Source of the DNA: an uncultured Oscillospiraceae bacterium
Lineage (GTDB): Bacteria; Bacillota; Clostridia; Oscillospirales; Oscillospiraceae
NCBI GenBank assembly: GCA_944385705.1
Contig: CALWYF010000024.1
Span: forward strand, 1-32,339
Reading direction: 5' to 3'
Length of the DNA stretch: 32,339 nucleotides
In this document: in pieces, positions 15,647 through 23,403 of the stretch
How positions within the stretch are numbered: position 1 is the first letter of the stretch
Layout: every line of letters begins with the position of its first letter
Made by a program: the position numbers and the translations under genes
The notes under the pieces: generated by a model
The model's input: only the letters and a program-made list of their open reading frames with translations
The model's database searches: none
What the model was told of the DNA's origin: nothing

Positions 15647-16411
15647 ATGATAAAAACTTTGGAAAAGTCCGCCCGCACTGAGGACGAGGCCATATCCTTG
15701 GCCCTGAGCGAACTCGGGCTGGACAGAGACGAGGTCTCCGTGGAGATCCTTGAGCGGGCAAAGTCCGGGTTCCTGGGCATAGGCGCCGCTCCGGCAGTCA
15801 TCCGCGTCAGCTATGAGGTAGCGGATGAAGAGCCGGCAAAGGAGCTCAAGCCTGCAAAGGCGGCACCCAAGGCGGCCGCCGAGGCTGTGGAGACTCAGGC
15901 GGTTCCGGCTGACGAGCCGGCAGAGTATGCCCAGATACGCCAGTTCCTCACCGGCCTTCTGGACCGCATGGGCGTGAAGGCTCAGATGGAGTTCAGCCCC
16001 CGGGATAACGGCGGAGTGAACGTGAGCCTGTCCGGCAGCGGCATGGGAGCCATAATCGGCCGCCGGGGAGAAACTCTGGACGCGATACAGCATCTTACAA
16101 ATTATGTGGTAAATCGCGGCAGCGAGAAGCATATGCATATCAGTGTGGACGCCGAAAGCTACCGCAGCAAGCGGGAGGAATCCCTGACCCGCCTGGCGGA
16201 GAAGATGGCGGAGAAAGCCATCAAGTATAAGCGCAGCATGGCCCTGGAGCCGATGAACTCCTATGAGCGCCATGTCATCCACACCGCCCTGCAAAACTAT
16301 AAGGGAGTTACCACCAGTTCCACCGGCGTTGAGCCCAACCGCCGCGTGGTGGTATCCTACGTAAAGCCGGAGCAGCCGGACAACAAGCCCAAGAGCCGCG
16401 AATGGGCATGA
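15647..16411 (+). CDS. khpB: RNA-binding protein KhpB/Jag
   Basis: The 254-aa protein has three parts. A Jag-N domain occupies residues 1-55 ([20 protein letters not shown]). An Ala/Glu/Pro-rich linker follows, then a KH domain with [20 protein letters not shown]. The C-terminal R3H domain has [12 protein letters not shown]. KhpB with KhpA is an RNA chaperone affecting cell division and elongation in Gram-positive bacteria. It follows yidC by 20 bp, the standard order. Confidence 0.95.
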   Translation: MIKTLEKSARTEDEAISLALSELGLDRDEVSVEILERAKSGFLGIGAAPAVIRVSYEVADEEPAKELKPAKAAPKAAAEAVETQAVPADEPAEYAQIRQFLTGLLDRMGVKAQMEFSPRDNGGVNVSLSGSGMGAIIGRRGETLDAIQHLTNYVVNRGSEKHMHISVDAESYRSKREESLTRLAEKMAEKAIKYKRSMALEPMNSYERHVIHTALQNYKGVTTSSTGVEPNRRVVVSYVKPEQPDNKPKSREWA

Positions 16412-16433
16412 CAAGTTTTTGGAGGAGATAGAA

Positions 16434-16661
16434 ATGCTTTTTGAGACAGTAAAGGAAAACCTGGCAAAACAGTTCGAGATCGACCCCGAGACCATCACTA
16501 TGGATACGAATCTCATCGACGACCTGGGTGCAGATTCTCTGGATGTGGTAGAGCTTATCATGTCCCTGGAGGACAGCTTCGGCATTACCATCAGCGATGA
16601 CGATGCGGCAAAGCTGACCACCGTAGGCGCCATTGTCGACTATCTGGAGAAGATCCGGTAA
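16434..16661 (+). CDS. acpP: Acyl carrier protein
   Basis: The 75-aa acidic protein has the phosphopantetheine attachment serine at residue 35 in [16 protein letters not shown], the classic DSL motif. It would carry acyl chains in type II fatty acid synthesis. ATG 16434 follows GGAGGA by about 7 nt; an in-frame TTG at 16419 lies upstream of and overlaps the SD and is rejected. Its position straight after jag (23 bp) rather than beside fabD/fabG is uncommon, so it could be a second or housekeeping copy. It ends at the hairpin 16692-16730. Confidence 0.95.
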   Translation: MLFETVKENLAKQFEIDPETITMDTNLIDDLGADSLDVVELIMSLEDSFGITISDDDAAKLTTVGAIVDYLEKIR

Positions 16662-16691
16662 AAGCGCTGCAGCAAACTTCATATTCTTTCA

Positions 16692-16730
16692 AACGGCGGG
16701 GCTCCAAAGGAGCTCCGCCGTTCAGTTTTG
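16692..16730 (+). terminator. Terminator after acpP
   Basis: A 14-bp stem with one G-U pair (16692-16705 with 16709-16722) is followed by CAGTTTT. It closes the rpmH-acpP block. Confidence 0.75.
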
Positions 16731-16879
16731 CGGGCCTGTCTGCCGGACCATTCTTGCCCTTTTCCGGTGAATATATGCGGACCGGATTGCTGGATATAAT
16801 TAAATCAGCTCATATCCCTGCCTGTATATTCCCCTTTCTCCCGGCACAGCTGAAAAACTCATAGAGCGTAAGATGCCAG

Positions 16880-16917
16880 AAAAAAGGTGGGTCCGGAATT
16901 CCGGACCCACCTTTTTT
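16880..16917. terminator. 38-bp perfect palindromic terminator
   Basis: The two 19-nt arms (16880-16898 and 16899-16917) are exact reverse complements centred on GAATTC, with A6 and T6 ends. It is symmetric, so it terminates both strands. The next gene on the minus strand ends at 17064. Confidence 0.75.
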
Positions 16918-17063
16918 AGTTTAGCTCTGAGGCCTTTTGGAGGCAGGCCTTGAAGGCCATGTAATCAAAAGGTCGCACTGCAAACAGCTATCAAGCTTCA
17001 AGGGAAGCTGCTCACATCGTTATACAAGAGAACACCGCACTCCGCAACCTGATCCGTAGCAGC

Positions 17064-17726
17064 TCACTTGGCTTTTGCTGCCAGAGAAAAAGTCACTGAA
17101 ACGTCTCCGCTCCCCAAGGCTTCCTCCCAGCCAGTCAGGTCATCAATCTTGCCAAGGCGTGTATAGCTCCAGGAGTTTGAGCCGTAGAAGATAACGATCT
17201 GATTCCCCTGGTAGAGTACGATATCACCGGCCTGGGTCGTTGTCTGGCTGTTCTCTGTCGGCAGACTCTGGCCCAGGGAGCCCACCTTTTCAAAGCCGCC
17301 ATAATCGCTCATCTGAATCGTAATATCTCCGCTGGCCAGAAGTTCTTTCAAAGCTTGGGCACCGGAATTATCTGCAAAGCTTGCAGAAAATATTTCTCCT
17401 CCTACCGTCACATAAAACGTGTTTTGTCCCATGATCGCTTCCTCTCCGCTCCCTTCATTCAGAGTTTTGTCCTCCGTGAAAGTAATGTCGCCTGCATCAG
17501 AAAAATCCCCATTTGGTATCGGCCCGCTGTCTGCCGTGTATAGGCCGTTGCTTTCCCCCGACGAAGAATCTGATTCACCCTGCACAATATCATCTGCTGC
17601 ATTCAGTGGGTCATTTTCACCAGTAGGCAGACTGTTTTCAGCTGCAGATGAAGACTCATTGGAGCCGCAGGCGGCCATACATATTACCAACATTCCGGCC
17701 AACAAAAAACACAGAGTTTTTTTCAT
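17064..17726 (-). CDS. Lipoprotein with a cyclophilin-like fold domain
   Basis: The 220-aa protein has a lipoprotein signal (about residues 1-20, lipobox MAAC), then a Ser/Glu/Asp-rich linker to about residue 95. The C-terminal domain matches the bacterial cyclophilin-like family: FSASFADNSGAQALKELL, LPTENSQTTTQAGDIVLYQG, VIFYGSNSWSYTRLGKID and ALGSGDVSVTF. These domains resemble cyclophilins in fold but have no proven isomerase activity. It would be anchored outside the membrane. Secreted or lipoprotein members often lie near oxidoreductase clusters of gut Clostridia, as here. AAGGAGAC precedes the ATG. Confidence 0.85.
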   Translation of the reverse strand: MKKTLCFLLAGMLVICMAACGSNESSSAAENSLPTGENDPLNAADDIVQGESDSSSGESNGLYTADSGPIPNGDFSDAGDITFTEDKTLNEGSGEEAIMGQNTFYVTVGGEIFSASFADNSGAQALKELLASGDITIQMSDYGGFEKVGSLGQSLPTENSQTTTQAGDIVLYQGNQIVIFYGSNSWSYTRLGKIDDLTGWEEALGSGDVSVTFSLAAKAK

Positions 17727-17897
17727 TGAGTCGTCTCCTTGATTTTAGTTTTAGCTGCCGCATCATGATGGATGCACAGGGCCCTAAAAGGCAGACCTGA
17801 GAGGCAGGCAGACTGTGCTGCAAATCCGCAAAGACAATACTGCGCTGCCTCGAATCTTACAGAAGGGAAATTTTAAGAACCTGCAAGCTAACACCGA

Positions 17898-18842
17898 TTA
17901 TTTCAGATTGCTCTTAAGAAACTCCTCGATCTTGTCAAAGGGAATCCGGTCAGTGCGATCGTACAGGTCAATGTGCTCCGCATCTTCCACCACATACATT
18001 TCCTTGGGCTGGGCTGCCTTGGCATACGCCTGCTCACTGAAGAACCGGGAGTGAGCCCGGTCGCCCACCACGAACAGAATGGGCCTGGGGCTGATTTCAT
18101 CCAGATGGCTGAGCAGGTCGAAGTTGATAAAGGGAATGTTGCTGGTGGTTGTGAAGCCGCCCCGCGCCCTCTCATGGTGTCCTCTCTTTACGGCGTAGAA
18201 CCGGAACCATTCAGCGTCGGGCTCCGCCATACCTTCCGGCACCTTTTCCAGAGGAGTCTCCGGGAAGAAGGGGATATACTCCGGCATATATCCGTTTTCC
18301 GCATCCTTCCAGCGCTGAGCCGCCAGGGCATGCTTGGCCGCCAGGATCTGTTCCGGCGTCTGGCCCATTCTGGCTGCAACGCTCATATCATACATACTGG
18401 CCGTAACCACCGCCCGGATACGGGTATCCACCTGAGCGGCCGCCAGGGCAAAACCGCCGCTGCCGCAGATGCCCAGTACGGCTATTTTATCTCTGTCCAC
18501 AAAGGGCTGAAGCCCCAGAAAGTCCACTCCGGCGCTGAAGTTTTCGGTAAACAGATCCGGGGAGGAGACGTGGCGGGGTTCTCCTTCGCTCTCTCCCATA
18601 TAACAGGGGTCGAAGGTCAGCACTACAAAGCCACGCTGGGCCAACTCATTGGCATAGACACAGGGGCCCTGCTCCTTAACGCCGCCGTAGGGAGCGCCTA
18701 CAATCAGCGCCATATGGGCTGTGGTCTTGTCCATGTCCTTGGCCGTGTACAGGTCGCCGGCAAGCATCAGACCGTAACGGTTAGGGTAGCGGACATGGGT
18801 CCTTTCTACTTTGTCACTCAATGCACAAATATAATCGCTCAT
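17898..18842 (-). CDS. Alpha/beta hydrolase, dienelactone hydrolase-like
   Basis: The 314-aa protein has an alpha/beta hydrolase fold. The nucleophile elbow LGICGSGGFALA places cysteine where serine normally sits, as in dienelactone hydrolases (a neighbouring serine follows). FVVGDRAHSRFFSEQAY carries the acid region, and EDAEHIDLYDR the histidine. The front part (GLMLAGDLYTA, then LIVGAPYGGVKEQGPCVYAN) matches bacterial YcjY-like hydrolases. The substrate is unknown. ATG 18842 has AAAGGAG upstream; a longer reading overlapping the upstream gene is rejected. It is the last gene of the SDR / 77-aa / CMD-cupin operon. Confidence 0.85.
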   Translation of the reverse strand: MSDYICALSDKVERTHVRYPNRYGLMLAGDLYTAKDMDKTTAHMALIVGAPYGGVKEQGPCVYANELAQRGFVVLTFDPCYMGESEGEPRHVSSPDLFTENFSAGVDFLGLQPFVDRDKIAVLGICGSGGFALAAAQVDTRIRAVVTASMYDMSVAARMGQTPEQILAAKHALAAQRWKDAENGYMPEYIPFFPETPLEKVPEGMAEPDAEWFRFYAVKRGHHERARGGFTTTSNIPFINFDLLSHLDEISPRPILFVVGDRAHSRFFSEQAYAKAAQPKEMYVVEDAEHIDLYDRTDRIPFDKIEEFLKSNLK

Positions 18843-18855
18843 AGTTTTTCTCCTT

Positions 18856-19581
18856 TCATTTGCCAAGGGCAAGATACTGTGAATCGTCCACAGGCTCCAG
18901 CCATTCATTGGATGCCCCTTCCGCCGGAATTTCGATTGCGACGTGGGTAAACCATTCGTCACTTCCTGCGCCGTGCCAGTGCTTCACCTCTGGCGGAATG
19001 TATACCACATCCCCGGGATGCAGTTTTCTCGCCGGTTTCTCCCATTCCTGGTACCAGCCTTCACCGTCGGTGCAGAGCAGGATCTGCCCGCCCTTGTGGT
19101 GTATGTGCCAGTTGTTGCGGCACTTCGGCTCAAAGCTCACGTTGTATATACCTACGCCGCTTGTATTCAGAGGCTTCAGATAGCTGTTGCCGATGAAATA
19201 CCGGGCAAAAGCCGTGTTGGGTTCACCCAGACCAAACAAGGAGTCTGAGGGAGCCTGTCTCTCCTCTGCGTAGATCTCCCGCACCATGGGAAACACTGCC
19301 CAGGCGTTAGGCCAGCCCACATAAAAGGCGATGTGGGTGATGATCTCCACCATCTCCGTTTTGGTAATGCCGTAATTTTTGGCGTTCTGAATGTGATACT
19401 TCAGAGAACTGTCCGTGATCCCCTTGGAAATGAGGGCAACCACCGTGATCATACATCTGTCACGCAAGGGCAATTTATCTCCTCTTGACCATACCTCTCC
19501 AAACAAGACATCATCGTTAAGCTGAGCGAACTTGGGGGCCAGATCCCCTAGACCGTTCCTTCCCGCAGTCTGTTTAATCAT
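18856..19581 (-). CDS. Carboxymuconolactone decarboxylase (CMD) domain fused to a cupin
   Basis: The 241-aa protein joins an N-terminal CMD domain (about 20-105: LPLRDRCMITVVALISKGIT, ending FYVGWPNAWAVFPMV) to a C-terminal cupin-2 domain (about 135-225). The cupin metal site is visible as NNWHIHHKGGQILLC and KHWHGAGSDEWFTHVAIE, giving His-x-His, Gln/Glu and His ligands. Such fusions occur in gut anaerobes beside SDRs and flavodoxins. Their substrate is undefined; a gamma-lactone or peroxide role is only inference. It is preceded by AAAAAAGGAGGAT and is 13 bp upstream of the hydrolase. Confidence 0.92.
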   Translation of the reverse strand: MIKQTAGRNGLGDLAPKFAQLNDDVLFGEVWSRGDKLPLRDRCMITVVALISKGITDSSLKYHIQNAKNYGITKTEMVEIITHIAFYVGWPNAWAVFPMVREIYAEERQAPSDSLFGLGEPNTAFARYFIGNSYLKPLNTSGVGIYNVSFEPKCRNNWHIHHKGGQILLCTDGEGWYQEWEKPARKLHPGDVVYIPPEVKHWHGAGSDEWFTHVAIEIPAEGASNEWLEPVDDSQYLALGK

Positions 19582-19645
19582 GTGCTTTAATCCTCCTTTT
19601 TTAAACTTGATAGTTGTTTCCCGTACTATCCGGTAAAAAGATTTA

Positions 19646-19879
19646 TCAAAGCTCTTTCACTTTCTCGATACGGTATACCAGATAGTCCAGGCAATTGATT
19701 TGCTTTTCCTCCTGATGGACCTGATGCAGAAGATCGGCTCGCTTTTGGGACAGTATACGCAGCTGCTCTGCCCTCAGTCCAGATTTCCAGCAGCGGAGAA
19801 ACTGCTGTATCAATGCCCCGTCAAAGCCCGCGGCCTTTAAATTCAGGATCAGCTCCTGCTCCCCGATAGTTTGTACCAT
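19646..19879 (-). CDS. 77-aa helical protein of unknown function
   Basis: The small protein is mostly charged helix: QELILNLKAAGFDGALIQQF, then a Lys/Arg/Gln/Glu-rich region ending YLVYRIEKVKEL. The tail (RADLLHQVHQEEKQINCLDY) resembles the coiled C-terminus of MerR-type regulators, but there is no DNA-binding domain. GGGAG lies about 10 nt before the ATG. It is 22 bp downstream of the SDR gene and 64 bp before the CMD-cupin gene. The conserved-looking position within the operon and the SD support expression. Confidence 0.65.
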   Translation of the reverse strand: MVQTIGEQELILNLKAAGFDGALIQQFLRCWKSGLRAEQLRILSQKRADLLHQVHQEEKQINCLDYLVYRIEKVKEL

Positions 19880-19901
19880 GTAGCTTTGCTCTCCCGCTGC
19901 C

Positions 19902-20672
19902 TTACAGGAATGCGCCGTTGCAAACCTGGATTACCTGCCCCTTTACATGGCGCCCCATTTTGCTGGCAAGGAACAGGCAGGCATAGGCCTGGTCTATTGG
20001 GTCGCACTCCGGGCCGGGGAAGTAGACAAAATGTCCGCTGTGCTCCAGCATCTTTGCCCCGCCGGGCTGCTCCCCGGCTTTGTTGGCGATATGGGCCGGT
20101 GTGACCGTCGCTCCGGGAGCCACGGCATTGCAGCGAATGTTGGTGTCTATCAGCCGCATGGCGACATTCTTTGTCAGAGTGTTCAGCGCTCCTTTGGTGG
20201 CCGTGTAGCTTGCTCCGCAGAAGGGCCGTTCTCCGTTGACGGAGGAAATGTTGATGATGACCCCGTCATTCTTGGGCATAAAGATTTTGAGCGCTTCCCG
20301 GATATACCGCATGGGCCCTCCCAGGTTGGTGTTCATGACGTGAAGCATCCAGTCGTCGTCGGTCTCGTCAATCATCTTCTGCTCCCCGATACCGGCGTTG
20401 TTGATGAGAATGTCTACATCCCCAAACTCTCGCAGAGCGGTTTCAAACACCCGCCTGGTGTCCTCAGTGGAACAGACGTCTGCGGTCACGCCCACTGCAC
20501 GGCCGCCCTTTGCCCTGATCCCTTCCACCACCCGGTCCAGCTGTTCCTGACCTCTGGCGGTAAGCACTACGGCAGCGCCTTCCTGGGCAAACAGTTCAGC
20601 CATGGCCCGACCCATGCCATAGCTGGCCCCGGTAATGACGGCAACTTTTCCTTTCAGCATTTCTCTTTCCAT
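19902..20672 (-). CDS. Short-chain dehydrogenase/reductase
   Basis: The 256-aa classical SDR has the nucleotide motif TGASYGMGRAMA (about residue 13), NNAG, and a catalytic serine in INISSVNGE followed by Y-TAT-K in ASYTATKGAL. It would oxidise or reduce an alcohol/ketone using NAD(P). The acidic/basic residue controlling cofactor choice is R in VVLTARGQEQ, hinting at NADP(H). ATG 20672 has AAGGAGG upstream; a longer N-terminal reading lacks support. It is the first gene of the operon and lies divergent from the LysR regulator. Confidence 0.93.
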   Translation of the reverse strand: MEREMLKGKVAVITGASYGMGRAMAELFAQEGAAVVLTARGQEQLDRVVEGIRAKGGRAVGVTADVCSTEDTRRVFETALREFGDVDILINNAGIGEQKMIDETDDDWMLHVMNTNLGGPMRYIREALKIFMPKNDGVIINISSVNGERPFCGASYTATKGALNTLTKNVAMRLIDTNIRCNAVAPGATVTPAHIANKAGEQPGGAKMLEHSGHFVYFPGPECDPIDQAYACLFLASKMGRHVKGQVIQVCNGAFL

Positions 20673-20710
20673 AGTAAAGCCCTCCTTAAGGCCTTTGTCC
20701 TTCTGCACTT

Positions 20711-20738
20711 ATTATAGCGTTTGAATAGAATATATCAA
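20711..20738 (-). promoter_or_regulatory. Promoter of the SDR operon (LysR-type architecture)
   Basis: On the minus strand TTGATA (20733-20738) and a perfect TATAAT (20711-20716) are 16 bp apart. AATACTTAT (plus-strand reading, 20738-20746) directly abuts the -35. The predicted start is near 20704. The same 9-mer sits in the same place at 23387-23395. Confidence 0.65.
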
Positions 20739-20761
20739 ATACTTATAAATAATACATTTTA

Positions 20762-20794
20762 ATAGTTGAAAGCTATGCACATCCGTGATATGCT
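20762..20794 (+). promoter_or_regulatory. lysR promoter overlapping a LysR-type dyad
   Basis: TTGAAA (20766-20771), 17 bp and TATGCT (20789-20794) form a plus-strand promoter for the regulator. ATAG-N7-CTAT (20762-20765 with 20773-20776) overlaps its -35 and is centred about 65 bp upstream of the SDR operon start, the usual site for a LysR activator that also represses itself. Confidence 0.55.
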
Positions 20795-20816
20795 TTTATA
20801 CAGGAGGTAGGCGACT

Positions 20817-21713
20817 ATGGAACTACGTGTATTGCAGTATTTTCTTGCGGTGGCCAGAGAACAGAATATTTCATCTGCGGCGGAGTCGCTGCATCTTTCT
20901 CAGCCGACCCTGTCTACACAGCTGAAAGCCCTGGAGCAGGAGCTTGGAAAGCAGCTTCTGATCCGCAAAACCAAGGGTTCGCGCAAGGTGCTTTTGACTG
21001 AAGAAGGGATGCTCTTGAGAAAGCGGGCTGAAGAGATTTTAGAGCTGGTCAGGATGACGGAAAGCGAAATTTCTCTATCCAATGAAGTGATTGCCGGAGA
21101 TGTTTATATCGGCACGGGCGAATCGGATATGATACGTATCTTTGCAAAGGCTGCAAAAAACATTCAGAAAAAACACCCGGATATCCACTATCACATTCTC
21201 AGCGGAAATGCGGCCTTCGTGCAGGATTACCTGGACCGGGGCTTAATTGATTTCGGTGTGGTCTACAGCCCGGTGGACCCGAACGTATACAGCTGCGTGA
21301 AAGTACCGGTCCGGGACACCTGGGGCGTACTCATGCGCAAAGACTCTCCCCTGGCGGAAAAAGATTTGATACAGCCCCAGGACCTGCAGAATGAGCCGCT
21401 GATTATATCGGCGCAAAAAACCGACGCCTGGCCTATGTCCGACTGGTTTGGGCAGGATATGAGCAAACTGAATGTGGTGGCGACTTACAATCTGGTATTT
21501 AATGCCTCCTTGCTGGTGGAGGAAGGCCTGGGATACGCCGTCTGCTTTGACAAGCTCATCAATGTCAGCGGGAATAGCTCCCTGTGCTTTAGACCCCTGT
21601 CTCCTAAGATGGAGGCCCAGGCATCTATCATCTGGAAGCGCTATCAGGTTTTCTCCAAAGCTGCCGACTGTTTTCTGAGAGAACTGGAGGATGTCCTGTC
21701 CGCACTTGACTGA
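20817..21713 (+). CDS. LysR-family transcriptional regulator
   Basis: The 298-aa protein has an N-terminal winged HTH (MELRVLQYFLAVAREQNI, then SAAESLHLSQPTLSTQLKAL). The C-terminal substrate-binding fold covers about residues 90-290 (GDVYIGTGESD, YHILSGNAAFVQDYLDRGLI, and the RLVLSVEEGLGY-like NASLLVEEGLGYAVCFD). LysR regulators normally activate a divergent operon when their ligand binds; here this is the SDR / CMD-cupin / hydrolase operon. CAGGAGGTAG supplies the SD. The ligand is not predictable. Confidence 0.95.
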   Translation: MELRVLQYFLAVAREQNISSAAESLHLSQPTLSTQLKALEQELGKQLLIRKTKGSRKVLLTEEGMLLRKRAEEILELVRMTESEISLSNEVIAGDVYIGTGESDMIRIFAKAAKNIQKKHPDIHYHILSGNAAFVQDYLDRGLIDFGVVYSPVDPNVYSCVKVPVRDTWGVLMRKDSPLAEKDLIQPQDLQNEPLIISAQKTDAWPMSDWFGQDMSKLNVVATYNLVFNASLLVEEGLGYAVCFDKLINVSGNSSLCFRPLSPKMEAQASIIWKRYQVFSKAADCFLRELEDVLSALD

Positions 21714-21791
21714 GAAAATCTGTGGGCAGGCAGATTTGGTATAGACCGGGCCAGGTCCATTTTTGCCTTCTGTTTCAATGGTATTTGCTGC

Positions 21792-21839
21792 CATAAAGCG
21801 CAGGCGCCCTACTTTGCATAGGGAAGCCTGCGCTTTATG
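21792..21839. terminator. Bidirectional terminator between lysR and the CMD gene
   Basis: A long hairpin pairs CATAAAGCGCAGGC (21792-21805) with its complement (21826-21839). An inner CCCTA/TAGGG extension and a 7-nt loop complete it. Confidence 0.8.
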
Positions 21840-21870
21840 CTTTAAATCTTTATTTTTTCTGATTTAAAAA

Positions 21871-22632
21871 CTATTCCTGAGCCAGCAGATCTTTGCAGGC
21901 GTTGAGAGCGTTGAACAGCCTGGGTATTCCCATGTAGCCGCCTGCATGCACCAGTGCGCAGACAATCTCCTCCCGGGAATTTCCCGCCTTCAGGGCACCG
22001 TCCACGTGGCTCTTGAGCTGCACTTCCGCGCCGCCAAGAGCAGCCAGGAGTACCACGGTAAGCAGCTCTCTGGTTTTGCCCTCCAGGCCTGTGCGGGTAT
22101 TGAAATCTCCGAAGCACAGCTCCGTCAAAAAGCGGGGCACTGCTTCGGCAAAATCGCCGGGCAGCCAGGTGTAGCGATCTTTTATCTCGGTACCGTAAAG
22201 GAGAGCCTGAATCTCCAGGCCTTTTTCATAGCGTTCCGTATCTGTCACCAGGGTTTTCTGCTCCGGCAAAGGCAGCGGGATGCCGTCGGCGGAGAACACC
22301 TCATTCATGGTGCTGATGGCGTTGAGGGTCTTTGGAAAACCGATAAAGGGGGCGCACTGATAAACGGCCTCCCGGATTTCCACAGGTGAGCATCCGGCAT
22401 TCAGACTTGCCTGCACGTGGGCCTTCAGCTGGGGCAGGGCGCTTATGGTGGTCAGCACGGTAACTGTAACCAGCTCTCTCATTCGGTTGTCCAGACTCCC
22501 TGTGTAACAGACATCTCCAAATATGAAGCCTTGCAGGATCTGCATAAAAGTACCGTCTGTACCTTCGTCTCCTGCGGCATTGGTGTGGAAAAGCTCCTGC
22601 ATCTTCTGCCGGATACGTTCTTTCCTGTCCAT
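21871..22632 (-). CDS. Double-domain carboxymuconolactone decarboxylase family protein
   Basis: The 253-aa protein contains two CMD domains. The first (about 40-105) has RMRELVTVTVLTTISALPQL, ending QCAPFIGFPKTLNAIS. The second (about 165-245) has KTRELLTVVLLAALGGAEVQ, ending VHAGGYMGIPRLFNAL. Both keep the R-E-L and histidine region of the 4-carboxymuconolactone decarboxylase family. It has no thioredoxin-like CxxC of AhpD, so a lyase or decarboxylase role is more likely than peroxidase. It is 22 bp downstream of the flavodoxin and probably cotranscribed. Confidence 0.92.
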   Translation of the reverse strand: MDRKERIRQKMQELFHTNAAGDEGTDGTFMQILQGFIFGDVCYTGSLDNRMRELVTVTVLTTISALPQLKAHVQASLNAGCSPVEIREAVYQCAPFIGFPKTLNAISTMNEVFSADGIPLPLPEQKTLVTDTERYEKGLEIQALLYGTEIKDRYTWLPGDFAEAVPRFLTELCFGDFNTRTGLEGKTRELLTVVLLAALGGAEVQLKSHVDGALKAGNSREEIVCALVHAGGYMGIPRLFNALNACKDLLAQE

Positions 22633-22654
22633 TATGTTTTCTCCGGCCCTCCCC

Positions 22655-23128
22655 TCACATCTTCTCAGCCCATTGCTTTATTGCCTCTGTGGAAAGCCGG
22701 CCGTTCATAAGCCTTCCCTCCTTCAGAACAGCGGTGGGGCAGGAAGAGGACAGCTCCTTTGCAACTTTCCCCAGGCCGCTGCCGCCGGAGGTAGCAAACA
22801 GAATTATGGTTTTCCCTGAAAAATCGTAGCTCTCCAGAAAGCTGCGGATGATTCTGGGGGCGGTATACCACCAGATAGGAAAACCCAAGAAAATCCTGTC
22901 ATAGGCAGCGATGTTGGCATCTCGGTCCGCCAGCTCCGGACGGGAGGAGGGGTCCTTCATCTCCAGACTGCTGCGGGAGCCCATGTCCTGCCAGTTCAGA
23001 TCCTTGCGGGTATAGGGAACTGCGGGCTTGATTTCATACAGGTCTCCCGCAACGGCAGCCGCAAGAGAAGCGGCGGCTTTTGCGGTGACGCCGGTGGCCG
23101 AAAAATATGCTACCAAAGTTTTGCTCAT
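22655..23128 (-). CDS. Flavodoxin
   Basis: The 157-aa protein has the N-terminal FMN phosphate loop AYFSATGVTAKAAASLAA, where T/S residues replace the SGNT pattern (S-A-T-G-V-T). FLGFPIWWYTAPRIIRSFLE is the tryptophan-containing FMN loop, and TIILFATSGGSGLGKVAKEL a later one. It would carry electrons at low potential, perhaps to an enzyme in this regulon. It is the first gene of its unit, with the promoter about 220 nt upstream and a long untranslated leader. Confidence 0.92.
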   Translation of the reverse strand: MSKTLVAYFSATGVTAKAAASLAAAVAGDLYEIKPAVPYTRKDLNWQDMGSRSSLEMKDPSSRPELADRDANIAAYDRIFLGFPIWWYTAPRIIRSFLESYDFSGKTIILFATSGGSGLGKVAKELSSSCPTAVLKEGRLMNGRLSTEAIKQWAEKM

Positions 23129-23358
23129 TGTATATCTGCTCCTTTTATTTGTTATTTAGTGTGGTAATTGTACTTGACTGCGTTAATAACGGTACGGAAT
23201 GCTCCTTCTTCTGAATGTCAATATCCAAGCTTGTGTGGATATCGTCCCTTGAGAACCAGGCTGTCGGAACATCCCAAAAAGTTTTTCATATGATATATTC
23301 CCGCCTCTGCAAATCTGCCTGCATTTAACCTCAGATACAAACCTTGCATCCTGAGTCC
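23129..23358 (-). other. Long untranslated leader of the flavodoxin unit
   Basis: This stretch contains a 7-bp dyad (ATATCCA/TGGATAT, 23221-23227 and 23236-23242). A possible 23-codon ORF runs on the minus strand (23218-23289, MKNFLGCSDSLVLKG and so on) without a convincing SD. Nothing else is recognisable, and no terminator is seen in it. Confidence 0.35.
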
Positions 23359-23387
23359 ATTATAAGAGCGTCAGTACGTAATGTCTA
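23359..23387 (-). promoter_or_regulatory. Promoter of the flavodoxin-CMD unit (LysR-type architecture)
   Basis: On the minus strand TAGACA (23382-23387), 17 bp, and a perfect TATAAT (23359-23364). AATACTTAT (plus-strand reading, 23387-23395) overlaps the end of the -35, exactly as at the SDR promoter. The predicted start near 23352 leaves a leader of about 220 nt before the flavodoxin ATG. Confidence 0.65.
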
Positions 23388-23403
23388 ATACTTATTGCTT
23401 ATA

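Larger units (their letters stand above)
16662..17063. other. Intergenic stretch with two terminators and no gene
   Basis: About 400 bp contain the acpP terminator and a second, perfectly palindromic terminator. Between them is a TATAAT (16795-16800) without a -35 and without an extended -10. I find no ORF with an SD. A short RNA ending at the second terminator is conceivable, but nothing in the sequence proves it. 16918-17063 shows nothing recognisable. Confidence 0.5.

Noticed and set aside
16880-16917. 38-bp perfect palindrome as a protein-binding operator
   Set aside because: A6/T6 ends and a GC-rich core make a bidirectional terminator the simpler explanation.
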